64,000 nucleotides of DNA from Hyphococcus sp. (GTDB taxonomy: Bacteria; Pseudomonadota; Alphaproteobacteria; Caulobacterales; Parvularculaceae), in NCBI GenBank assembly GCA_028284345.1, contig JANQRY010000008.1, positions 744,001 through 808,000 on the forward strand. The letters run 5' to 3'. The translations under genes and the position numbers were made by a program. This document shows positions 43,679-52,008 of the stretch, piece by piece; the first letter of the stretch is position 1, and each line of letters begins with the position of its first letter. The notes under the pieces were generated by a model, which was not told the DNA's origin, searched no databases, and saw only the letters and a program-made list of their open reading frames with translations.

Positions 43679-44623
43679 TTACTCCCCGCCGCCGACGCGA
43701 ATGAGCGTGCGGTTGAGCGCGCGGATTTCGTCCTTGAGTTCCGCGGTCTGGCCGGCGCTCGCCTTGATCTCGGTTTCGGTGTTTGCCGCAAGCGCGGTTT
43801 CGAGGCTGGCGATGGCTTCGGCCAGTTCCGCGACGTCGGCGCCGGCGTATGATTTGCCGTCGCCCGTCTTGGAACGGATGGTTTCGGTCTGTCCGGCGAG
43901 CCAGTCTTCAAGATCCGTATAGAAACGGTTCTGCGCCTGACCGGCCTGAAGGTCGAGGAAGCCGACCACAAGGCTGCCGCCAAGGCCGAAGAGGGACGAT
44001 GAAAACGCCGTGCCCATGCCGGAGAGGGGCTCTTTCAGGTTGGCGATCAATTGCGCGACGGCGTCCTCGGCGTTGCCGCCCGTGGTCGCAAGGCCGCTGA
44101 TGGTGGCGGCGACGGCGTTGACGGTTTCAAGGAGGCCCCAGAACGTGCCGAGGAGGCCGAGGAAGACCAGCAGGTTCATGATGTAGCGACCCATCTCGCG
44201 CCCCTCATCCATCCGCGTGCCGACGGAATCGAGCATGGAGCGGGTAGACTCAGGCGAAAATCGTTCGCGAAAGTTGGTGTCGGCGAGAAGCTGCGACAGG
44301 GCGCTGATGAGGGCCGGCGGATGGCGCATGCGCCGCGTCGTCGGATCGACCCCCTCGCGGAAGCCTTCGATCCACTTGACCGCGCGGCTGACGGTTTCGG
44401 TCAGATTGAAATGGTAGACAATCCCAAGAAAGAGGACGAACAGGATGAGCCCGTTGAGCGCCGGGTTGGCGCTGAAGGCGTCGATCAAAAGGCTCGTCGG
44501 CTGCGGGCTCAAGGGCGAGAGGTAGAACACTACCGCCGCCACGAGCAGCAGAAAGATGAGCATATTCAAGACATATCGGCCGGGTCGCGCAAACCGAACC
44601 GTTCTTTCCCGTGAACGCGCCAT
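43679..44623 (-). CDS. MotA/TolQ/ExbB-like proton-channel protein
   Basis: A 314-residue protein with two N-terminal helices (YVLNMLIFLLLVAAVVFYL, LNGLILFVLFLGIVYHF), a cytoplasmic loop, and two more helices. The MotA/TolQ/ExbB core is MNLLVFLGLLGTFWGLLETV and MGTAFSSSLFGLGGSLVVGFLDL. A C-terminal helical tail of about 80 residues follows. With the OmpA-like partner it should form an ion-driven envelope machine that transmits force to peptidoglycan. It is not a flagellar stator by context. First gene of the operon. Confidence 0.85.
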   Translation of the reverse strand: MARSRERTVRFARPGRYVLNMLIFLLLVAAVVFYLSPLSPQPTSLLIDAFSANPALNGLILFVLFLGIVYHFNLTETVSRAVKWIEGFREGVDPTTRRMRHPPALISALSQLLADTNFRERFSPESTRSMLDSVGTRMDEGREMGRYIMNLLVFLGLLGTFWGLLETVNAVAATISGLATTGGNAEDAVAQLIANLKEPLSGMGTAFSSSLFGLGGSLVVGFLDLQAGQAQNRFYTDLEDWLAGQTETIRSKTGDGKSYAGADVAELAEAIASLETALAANTETEIKASAGQTAELKDEIRALNRTLIRVGGGE

Positions 44624-44992
44624 TTAAAGGACCCCTTTAACCCTCGGCGCCGCGCCGCCCTGTTCGCCGTCTCAAGGCCGCGGCCTCCGCCCTACCGATG
44701 AACCTTAATGCAAAACCCGGCCCGCTGGCCATGTTTCCGGCGCCTCCGGCCTGCGCCGCTGCCCGCGCGCCGGCGCTTGGACGAATTTTCCCCGTTTCCG
44801 GGGCGCGGCGGGCGGCTCTATAGGGCCGGAATATTGCGCCCATATGTCGATCATGGGGCGCCGGCGACGGCGCGGCGACGGACCGGCCGAATACGGGACG
44901 GATGGGAAGAGCTTACGCTTATGGTTGTACGCAGCGGCGCGCACTCGCCTTATCGGTGCGCCGCCGCTTCCTTGTTTGATCCGCAACGGACT
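44624..44992. other. Intergenic region upstream of the envelope operon
   Basis: About 370 GC-rich bases between the M16 peptidase end and the MotA/ExbB-like start. Open frames here (for example 44705-44986 minus) are arginine/proline-rich and look like random GC-rich coding. No tRNA, repeat or clear terminator was seen. It should contain the promoter of the envelope operon. Confidence 0.5.
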
Positions 44993-47722
44993 CTAGAGGT
45001 CCGTCATGGCGCGTACTTCGACCGGGCCGATCTCGGCGGCCTCGACCTCGGCGCGGATTTTTTCCGCGTCGCCGATGATCACCCAGACAAGTTTGTCCGG
45101 ATTGATGACCTGGCGCGCCGCGGCGTTGGCGTCGTCAACGCTCAGTGTACGGTATTTTTCGGGCAGGGTTTCCGGATAGTTGAGCGGCCGGTCGAACCGG
45201 CTCGATGACAACAGGCTGCCCAGCACCGCGCCCGAGGTTTCGAACTGGCCCGGCAGGGAGCGCACATTGTCGAGCTTGACGCGGTCGAGTTCGTCATTGC
45301 GCGCCGGCGCCGAGGAGATGAACGCGTTCAACTCCTTTTTCAGTTCGGCGATGGAGGGGCCGGTCTTGTCAGTCTGTACCGGCGCGTAGACGAGCCACGG
45401 CCGCTGGCCGCGGGCGCCTTGGAAGAAGGTGTAGGCGCCATAGGCCCATCCCTTGCCTTCGCGCAGGTTCATATTGACCCTTGCGTTGAAATTGCCGCCG
45501 ATGACTTCGTTCATCGCTTCAATGGCGATGTTGTTGTCCGCGCCGGTGGGCGGCGCCACGTGACCGGCGAGGATCAGCGATTGCGGCGATCCCGGGCGGT
45601 CAATGATCAGCGTGCTTGCGCCGTCGGGCAGCGTCACGTCGGCGACATTTTTGACCGGCTTGTCGCCCTCGCCGCGCCAATTGCCGAAGGTGCGTTCCAG
45701 CAGCGGCTTGATTTCCGCCATGGTCGCATCGCCGACAACGAAGACCGCGCCATTGTCTGGGCGCAACCATTTGCTGCGGAACTCGACGAGGTCGGCGCGG
45801 CTGATCGAGGAGACGGCCTCTTCCGTGCCGGAGCCGGTGAACGGCACTCCATAGGCGTGATCCTCCCCATACATGAGGGGCGGCAGGATGCGCAGGGCGA
45901 TGGGCACGGGCTGCGCTTTTTCCTGTTTGATGCCGGCAAGGATCAACTGGCGCTGGCGTTCGATCTCTTCATCGGCGAAGGTCGAACGGCGCACCACGTC
46001 GCCGAGTAGCGCGACGGACGGCGCGAGGTTTTCCTTAAGCGCCGACAGGCGAACCGTCGTCGTGTCGAGATTGGAGCCGGCGCCGATGGTGGCGCCGAGC
46101 TTTTCAAATTCCGCCGCGAGGGCGAGGGCGTCATAACGCCCGGCCCCTTCGTCCAGCATGTTCGCGGCGAAGTTCGCAAGGCCGAGCTTGCCGCCTGCAT
46201 CCGCCGCATAGCCGGCGTCGAATTGCAGCGCGACATTGACGACCGGCACGGTCGACCGGTTCGCCACATAAACTTTCAGCCCGTTCGACAGCGTCGTTTC
46301 CTCGATCGCCGGGAACTCAAGCGCCGTTTCGCCGGTGACGCCGGGCAGGCCCGTCGACCGGTCGACGCCTGCGGGCGTCGCAGAATATTTCGGGAACGGA
46401 AGAACGTCGAGCTGATGCCAGCCGTCGCGGAGCCAGTCTTTCGCCGCGGCGAGGACGCTCTTCGGCGTCGCCGCGTCAAGCTCGTCAAGCTCGGTGGCGA
46501 AATAGCCGGGATCGCCCTTGAGCAGTTCGCCCCGGGCCAGCGTCACGGCTTTGCCGCCGAAACCGCCGACTTCTTCGAGCCCGCGGATGATCTCCGCCTT
46601 GGTTTTTGTCGAGACGAGATCGACCTCGGCCCGGGTCGGTCCTCGGTCCAGAAACGCGTCGATTACGCGCTCCATTTCCCGTTCGACCTTTTCAACGGAC
46701 TCGCCTTCCTTGACGGAAACGATGACGCCGAAAATCGACGCCATCTGCAATTCGAAATTGAAGACGCTGACGTCGGTGGCGATCTGCTGGTCGTAGACAA
46801 GGTCCTTGTAAAGACGCGAATTCTTGCCGTCGCCGAGGGCGCTCGCGGCGATGAAAAGATCCGTCGCCTGCGGGCTGACGTCTTCCGGCGCCGCCCAGAC
46901 GCGATAGATGCGCGCCTGCGGGACCTGATCGTACATCGTTGCGCGCGTATTGGCGGCCCGGTCCGGCACCCAGACATCTGGCTTTATAAGCGGCGGCCCG
47001 GATTCGATGTCGCCGAAATATTTCTCCACCAGCGGACGCGCTTCCGCGGCGTTGATGTCGCCGGCGAGCACGAGAATGGCGTTCGACGGACCGTAATAGG
47101 TTTCAAACCATTCCGCGACGTCGTCCAAAGACGCCGCGTTCAGATCCTCCATCGAGCCGATGGTCGAGTGATGATAGGGATGATTGTAGGGGAAGAGGGA
47201 ATTCTGAATATTGGTGAAGACCCTGCGGCCATAGGGCTGGTTTTCGCCCTGACGTTTTTCGTTCTGCACAACGCCGCGCTGTTCGTCGAGTTTCTCCTGA
47301 GTCACCGCGCCGATGAAATGGCCCATGCGGTCGGATTCCATCCACAGGATGCGGTCGAGCGCCGTTGTCGGCACAGTCTGGAAATAATTGGTTCTGTCCG
47401 TGTTCGTCGTACCGTTAAGACCGGTCGCGCCCACTTCCTGCAACGGCTTGAACCATTCGTCGTCATAGTTTTCCGTGCCGTTGAACATCAGATGTTCAAA
47501 CAGATGCGCAAAGCCCGACTTGCCCTTGGGCTCGTCCTTGGAGCCGACCTTGTACCAGACCGATACGGCGACGACCGGCGCCTTGCGGTCTTCATGCACG
47601 ACGACGGTGAGGCCGTTGTCCAGTTCGAATTTTTCATAAGGGATTTCGATGTCCGCAGCGGCGGCGGGCGCGACGAGCAAAAGCGCGGCCGCCCCGAGGG
47701 CGGCGGGGAAAAATTTCATCAT
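44993..47722 (-). CDS. M16-family zinc metallopeptidase (pitrilysin type), secreted
   Basis: A 909-residue periplasmic protein with a signal peptide (ALGAAALLLVAPAAAA). The inverted zinc motif HLFEH is at residues 73-77, in FAHLFEHLMFNGTENY, with the third ligand Glu in the downstream NEKRQGENQPYG region. It is a fused double-domain M16 protease; the second half (from about residue 490) lacks the zinc motif, as expected. It degrades peptides in the envelope. ATG ATG at 47722 follows GGAGTTCAG. Confidence 0.93.
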   Translation of the reverse strand: MMKFFPAALGAAALLLVAPAAAADIEIPYEKFELDNGLTVVVHEDRKAPVVAVSVWYKVGSKDEPKGKSGFAHLFEHLMFNGTENYDDEWFKPLQEVGATGLNGTTNTDRTNYFQTVPTTALDRILWMESDRMGHFIGAVTQEKLDEQRGVVQNEKRQGENQPYGRRVFTNIQNSLFPYNHPYHHSTIGSMEDLNAASLDDVAEWFETYYGPSNAILVLAGDINAAEARPLVEKYFGDIESGPPLIKPDVWVPDRAANTRATMYDQVPQARIYRVWAAPEDVSPQATDLFIAASALGDGKNSRLYKDLVYDQQIATDVSVFNFELQMASIFGVIVSVKEGESVEKVEREMERVIDAFLDRGPTRAEVDLVSTKTKAEIIRGLEEVGGFGGKAVTLARGELLKGDPGYFATELDELDAATPKSVLAAAKDWLRDGWHQLDVLPFPKYSATPAGVDRSTGLPGVTGETALEFPAIEETTLSNGLKVYVANRSTVPVVNVALQFDAGYAADAGGKLGLANFAANMLDEGAGRYDALALAAEFEKLGATIGAGSNLDTTTVRLSALKENLAPSVALLGDVVRRSTFADEEIERQRQLILAGIKQEKAQPVPIALRILPPLMYGEDHAYGVPFTGSGTEEAVSSISRADLVEFRSKWLRPDNGAVFVVGDATMAEIKPLLERTFGNWRGEGDKPVKNVADVTLPDGASTLIIDRPGSPQSLILAGHVAPPTGADNNIAIEAMNEVIGGNFNARVNMNLREGKGWAYGAYTFFQGARGQRPWLVYAPVQTDKTGPSIAELKKELNAFISSAPARNDELDRVKLDNVRSLPGQFETSGAVLGSLLSSSRFDRPLNYPETLPEKYRTLSVDDANAAARQVINPDKLVWVIIGDAEKIRAEVEAAEIGPVEVRAMTDL

Positions 47723-47869
47723 CTGAACTCCAGTCTGTAGCCCCAATGGTCGACGCCGCACCATCGTCGGCGCGACGGCGAGGGTCAAGAATAGCCCGTG
47801 CGGTTTGCCCTTAGATTGCAACGGCTTGTCGCGAACTGGCCGATTCTGCCAAGTCGCTTGCCGGCGCGC

Positions 47870-48439
47870 TTATCGCGGCGCCCGTTTGGCGAGGATGCGC
47901 TGCAGGGTGCGCCGGTGCATGCCGAGACGGCGCGCCGTCTCCGACACGTTGTGATCGCAGAGTTCATAGACGCGCTGAATATGCTCCCAGCGAATGCGGT
48001 CGGCGGACATGGGGTTTTCCGGCGGGTCGGGACGTTCGCCCGGTTTGGCGAGCAGGGCCTTCTGCACATCGTCCGCATCCGCCGGTTTCGGCAGATAGTC
48101 GATGGCGCCGGCTTTCACCGCTGCGACGGCGGTGGCGATATTGCCGTAGCCGGTGAGCATGACGACGCGGCAATCCTCGCGCTTGTCATGGATACGATTG
48201 ACGACGTCGAGGCCGTCGCCGTCCTCAAGGCGCAGATCGACGACGGCGAAGGCCGGCGCGATTTCTCTCAAGACGCCGCCGGCGTCGGCGACGCCCGCCG
48301 CCAGGATCGGCTGAAAGCCGCGCTTTTCCATGGCGCGGGCAAGGCGCGTGCGAAAGGGTTCGTCGTCATCGACGATGAGGAGGGTCGCGTCTTGGGGGAG
48401 GGTGGCGTCGGCGTCGCGGGCTTCTTCGAGGGTGTTCAT
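47870..48439 (-). CDS. regA: RegA/ActR/PrrA-family redox response regulator
   Basis: A 189-residue response regulator. The acidic pocket is VDDDE, the phosphorylated Asp is Asp68 (VVDLRLEDG) and the conserved Lys is Lys118 (DYLPKP). The C-terminal Fis-like helix-turn-helix, NVSETARRLGMHRRTLQRIL, is the near-invariant RegA DNA-binding helix. The family controls respiratory, carbon and nitrogen genes in response to quinone redox state. It lies 60 bases downstream of the regB-like kinase. Confidence 0.94.
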   Translation of the reverse strand: MNTLEEARDADATLPQDATLLIVDDDEPFRTRLARAMEKRGFQPILAAGVADAGGVLREIAPAFAVVDLRLEDGDGLDVVNRIHDKREDCRVVMLTGYGNIATAVAAVKAGAIDYLPKPADADDVQKALLAKPGERPDPPENPMSADRIRWEHIQRVYELCDHNVSETARRLGMHRRTLQRILAKRAPR

Positions 48440-48499
48440 ATCCGTCGTTCACTGGCTTGCGTTACATCCGGCCTTAAATGCGCTCGCCGACCAACAAAT

Positions 48500-49873
48500 T
48501 CAAGCGTTTGGCGTTCGCTTCCCGGCGTCCTGTCCGAGCGGCTCGGCGGTGATGGCGGCGAGGGGCCAGGCGACGCCTACATGGGCCCCGCCGGCCTCGC
48601 GGTTGGCCCATGAAACCTCCGCTCCGGTCCCTTCGAGGAGGGATTTGGCGATGAAAAACCCGAGGCCGAGGCCGCCGGTGCGGGCGCTGGCGGCGCGCAG
48701 GCCCTCGGGCCGCCGGGCGGCGAACCGGCTCGACACATAGGGCTCGCCCAGCCGGGCCAGCACTTCGACCGAAAAGCCGGGCCCGTCGTCGTCGACGGCG
48801 ATGGTCAGGCGCTCGGCCGTCCAGGCGGCGCGCACGCGCACGTCCTCGCCGGCGAACCGGACGGCGTTTTCCACGAAATTGCGCAGCCCATAGATGATTT
48901 CCGGGCGCCGGCGCAGCATCGGCTCCGGCGCGCCGTCGCCGCTTTCCGTTTCGATGCGGATTTCCGGACCGCCCGCATTGTCGAGAAAGGGCGAGGCCGC
49001 CTCTTTGAGAAGGCCGGCGACATCGACGCGGTCGTGAACGGCGTCGCCCGCCTCCCCATGCCGGGAAAGACGGCTCAGGATTTCACGACAGCGCTTGACC
49101 TGGTCGACAAGAAGCGCGGCGTCGTCGCGCAGGGTTTCATCGTTTTCAAGCTCCCGCTGCATCTCCCGCGCGGTGAGCTGGATCGTTGAGAGCGGCGTGC
49201 CGAGTTCGTGGGCTGCCGCAGCCGCTAACCCGCCGAGGGCCGACAGGCGCTGTTCTCGTTCGAGCACGAGCTGCGTCGCCGCGAGCGCTGAGCGCATCTG
49301 CGCCGACTCCGCCGCAATCCGGTGCGCGTAGGCGGCGAAAAACATCACGGAAAAAGAGAGCGCCGCCCAGACGCCGAATTTATAGATGGGCGCCAGTTCA
49401 AGCGCTTCGCCGGCGCGCCATGGCAGCGGCATGTGATAAAGCGCCAAGACGCCGACGCCGGCAAGCGCCAGCGCGGCGATCAGGATCGTATAGCGGAGCG
49501 CGAGAAAACTGGCGGCGATGGTGACCGGCGCAATGATCAGTGCAGAGAACGGATTGAGAAGCCCGCCGGTAAAGGAGAGAAGCGCGCAAAGCTGAACGAT
49601 GTCAAAAGCGATATAGGCCGCCGCTTCCCGGTCGGTGAGCACCCGTTGCGGCGAAAACCGAAGCGCCGTGAACAGATTAAGCCAGGCGCTGGCGGCGATC
49701 GCCATAATGCAAAGCCCGAGCGGCGTGGCGAAGCCGACGGCGAAATGCACGGTCAGGATGGCGAGCGACTGTCCGCCGACAGCGAGCCAGCGTAAGGTCG
49801 TCAGGGTGCGCAATCGCACCGGTCCGCGCAGGGCGCTGACGGCGGCGTGCGTGTCGGGAAGGGAGGCCGGCAT
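48500..49873 (-). CDS. regB: RegB/ActS/PrrB-family redox sensor histidine kinase
   Basis: A 457-residue kinase with six N-terminal helices. The ubiquinone-sensing stretch GGLLNPFSALIIAPVT (about 103-118) and the H-box AAHELGTPLSTI with His222 are as in RegB. The redox-active cysteine is Cys262 in VKRCREIL, placed as in RegB. ATP-binding motifs include NFVENAVRF, DDDGPGF and GGLGLGFFIAKSLLEGTGA. It phosphorylates the response regulator encoded next. ATG 49873 is preferred over 49909. Confidence 0.94.
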   Translation of the reverse strand: MPASLPDTHAAVSALRGPVRLRTLTTLRWLAVGGQSLAILTVHFAVGFATPLGLCIMAIAASAWLNLFTALRFSPQRVLTDREAAAYIAFDIVQLCALLSFTGGLLNPFSALIIAPVTIAASFLALRYTILIAALALAGVGVLALYHMPLPWRAGEALELAPIYKFGVWAALSFSVMFFAAYAHRIAAESAQMRSALAATQLVLEREQRLSALGGLAAAAAHELGTPLSTIQLTAREMQRELENDETLRDDAALLVDQVKRCREILSRLSRHGEAGDAVHDRVDVAGLLKEAASPFLDNAGGPEIRIETESGDGAPEPMLRRRPEIIYGLRNFVENAVRFAGEDVRVRAAWTAERLTIAVDDDGPGFSVEVLARLGEPYVSSRFAARRPEGLRAASARTGGLGLGFFIAKSLLEGTGAEVSWANREAGGAHVGVAWPLAAITAEPLGQDAGKRTPNA

Positions 49874-50208
49874 GGCTGAGGTTTCTACGCGTCTTTTGCG
49901 CCGCCGCAAGCAGCTTGCGTCTTCACCCGCGCGACCACGACGGCGACCCGGTGCCCCGGGGCGCGGGGTCTGCGCCTTAACAATCCCTCACTTGAGCCGC
50001 GCGGGAACCGGAAATAGCAGGTTTGGCGCGGTTTAAGCGCGCCCGCGATACCGTACGCCGACGGATCGTTAAAATCGCGGCGACCGTTTTCATGGTCCCG
50101 CTAACTTTAATGATTAATATCGACGCCGGGTTTTTTCGACGGAAGCGGCGCGCGCTTGCGTTGAACGGTAAGGCGCGCGCTTGCGCCGCCGAGGTGAGGA
50201 GTACGCGG
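49874..50208. other. Divergent intergenic region between regB and the DUF1800 gene
   Basis: About 335 bases with no gene I can support. An in-frame extension of the DUF1800 protein (from 50023) is basic and lacks a signal peptide, so it is rejected. Promoters for both directions should lie here. Confidence 0.5.
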
Positions 50209-52008
50209 ATGGCGCAGACGGCAAGGCGTATCGGTCGCATCGGCGCGGTCCTGTGCTCCATCGCGCTGATTGCGGGCTGTTCCGAAAGCGGTTCCGGCGG
50301 CTCGGCCCCGCCCACCGGCGGGCCGCCGGCGCCGCCTCCGCCCCCGCCGGCGTCCAGCGTCTTTGAAAGCCCGGAGAAAACGGCGCGCTTCCTTGCCCAG
50401 TCCACCTTCGGGCCGACCGAGCAGAACGTGACGCAGCTTACCGGCACGGAGGCGTCCGACTGGTTCGTCGCCGAACTCAACAAACCGGCGACGCTGCACC
50501 TGCCGTTTATTCAAACGATCATCGCGCAGGATGAGGCGGCGGCGCCGATCGGCGAGCGCGGCTTTTTTTCCTATAGCGCGCCGGGCATGGCGTTTTGGCG
50601 CAATGCGATCGCCGCCGACGATCAGTTGCGTCAGCGCATGGCCTTCGCCCTGTCGGAGATCCTCGTCATTTCGACGGCCGTCGACGAGCTGCTGATTTTT
50701 CCTGAGTCGGTCGGGTATTATCAGGATGTTCTGACGCGCAACGCCTTCGGCAATTATCGCGACCTCCTCGAAGACGTCACGTACTCCCCGGCGATGGGGT
50801 ACTTCCTTACCTATCTGCAAAACCAGAAGGGCGATCCCGCCACGGGCCGCGTGCCGGATGAGAACTACGCCCGCGAGATCATGCAGCTTTTTTCCATCGG
50901 CCTTGTAGAGCTGACGCCGGAGGGCGAACCGGTGACGAGCGGCGGCGAGCCCGTTGAGACGTATACGAATGACGACATCACCGGGCTGGCGCGGGTCTTC
51001 ACCGGGCTCAGCCTCAATACGCCGACTTTCTTTTTCCGCTTTGAAGTTATCTCGCAGGCCGCGCTGACCGCGCCCATGACAATGTTCCCGGCGTTTCACT
51101 CCGATCTTGAAAAGTCCTTCCTCGGCACGACCATTCCCGCCGGCGCGGGCGGAACGGAAAGCATCGACATGGCCCTCGATGCGATTTTCGACCATCCGAA
51201 TGTGGGCCCGTTTATCGGCCGTCAGTTGATCCAGCGTTTTGTCACCAGCGATCCCTCGCCCGCCTATGTGGGCCGGGTCGCCGCCGCCTTTGACGCCGGC
51301 ACATACGCGCTGCCCGACGGAACCGATGTGGGCGAGGGCCTGCGCGGCGATCTCGCCGCGACCCTCGCCGCCGTCCTCTTCGACGATGAAGCCCGTTCCG
51401 ACGCCGCGACGGCCGCCGACACGTTCGGCAAGGTGCGCGAGCCCGTCCTGCGCTTCGTCAACTGGGCCCGGGCCTTTGACGCCCAGCCGGTGACGCCGGA
51501 GCACACTATTGTTCTTTGGGACACATCGAGCCCGAGCGCGCTCGCCCAGCATCCCTATCGCGCGCCCTCGGTGTTCAACTTCTATCGTCCGGGCTATGTG
51601 GCGCCGGGCACGCAATCGGGCGCCGCGGGCCTGACGGTGCCAGAGTTACAGATCGTCAACGCCTCCAGCGTCGCCGGCTACGCCAATTACATGACCTATT
51701 TCGCGCTGGAGTTCGCCCAGTTCGCTGTGGACAATGCGTTTATCGACGCGGCGGATGCGCAGAACAGTCTGCGTCCGGACTATTCTGCGGAAATCGCCCT
51801 GGCGGACGATCCGGCGGCGCTGATTGATCGCCTCGACGATCTTTTGACCTACGGCATGATGTCCGATGAAACGAGGGCCGACATCGACGCGGCGCTTCAG
51901 AATATTCCCCTGACGAATGGCGATCCCAACTATGACGGCGCGCGCTTTCGCGTGCAGATCGCGGTGTTGATGGCGATGACCTCGCCCGACTACCTCGTGC
52001 AGCGATGA
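50209..52008 (+). CDS. DUF1800 lipoprotein
   Basis: A 599-residue DUF1800 protein with a lipoprotein signal (AVLCSIALIAGC) and a Pro-rich linker (PPTGGPPAPPPPPPASS). AARFLAQSTFGPT-like sequence (TARFLAQSTFGPTEQ), NYAREIMQLFSIGLVELTPEG and FTGLS are family motifs, and HPYRAPSVFNFYRPGY is near the end. DUF1800 genes are usually paired with DUF1501 genes, as here; the biochemical role is unknown to me. ATG 50209 follows GAGGTGAGGA. Confidence 0.88.
   Translation: MAQTARRIGRIGAVLCSIALIAGCSESGSGGSAPPTGGPPAPPPPPPASSVFESPEKTARFLAQSTFGPTEQNVTQLTGTEASDWFVAELNKPATLHLPFIQTIIAQDEAAAPIGERGFFSYSAPGMAFWRNAIAADDQLRQRMAFALSEILVISTAVDELLIFPESVGYYQDVLTRNAFGNYRDLLEDVTYSPAMGYFLTYLQNQKGDPATGRVPDENYAREIMQLFSIGLVELTPEGEPVTSGGEPVETYTNDDITGLARVFTGLSLNTPTFFFRFEVISQAALTAPMTMFPAFHSDLEKSFLGTTIPAGAGGTESIDMALDAIFDHPNVGPFIGRQLIQRFVTSDPSPAYVGRVAAAFDAGTYALPDGTDVGEGLRGDLAATLAAVLFDDEARSDAATAADTFGKVREPVLRFVNWARAFDAQPVTPEHTIVLWDTSSPSALAQHPYRAPSVFNFYRPGYVAPGTQSGAAGLTVPELQIVNASSVAGYANYMTYFALEFAQFAVDNAFIDAADAQNSLRPDYSAEIALADDPAALIDRLDDLLTYGMMSDETRADIDAALQNIPLTNGDPNYDGARFRVQIAVLMAMTSPDYLVQR

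Noticed and set aside
42607-44623. Zorya-type anti-phage ZorA/ZorB pair
   Set aside because: The MotA/MotB-like architecture fits superficially, but the channel protein lacks the long cytoplasmic tail of ZorA, and the neighbours are an M23 peptidase and a periplasmic protein, not helicase or nuclease genes.
44705-44986. A possible small gene upstream of the envelope operon
   Set aside because: The translation is Arg/Pro-rich with no structure or start signal; the region is better read as a GC-rich intergenic stretch.
46223-47740. A 505-residue open frame on the plus strand opposite the M16 peptidase gene
   Set aside because: It lies wholly antisense to a well-supported M16 protease; its translation is rich in Arg, Asp and Gly as expected for a GC-rich shadow frame, with no recognisable domain.
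50107-51615. A 502-residue minus-strand open frame opposite the DUF1800 gene
   Set aside because: It is antisense to a DUF1800 protein with clear signal peptide and motifs; the translation has long Arg/Gly-rich runs and no domain.
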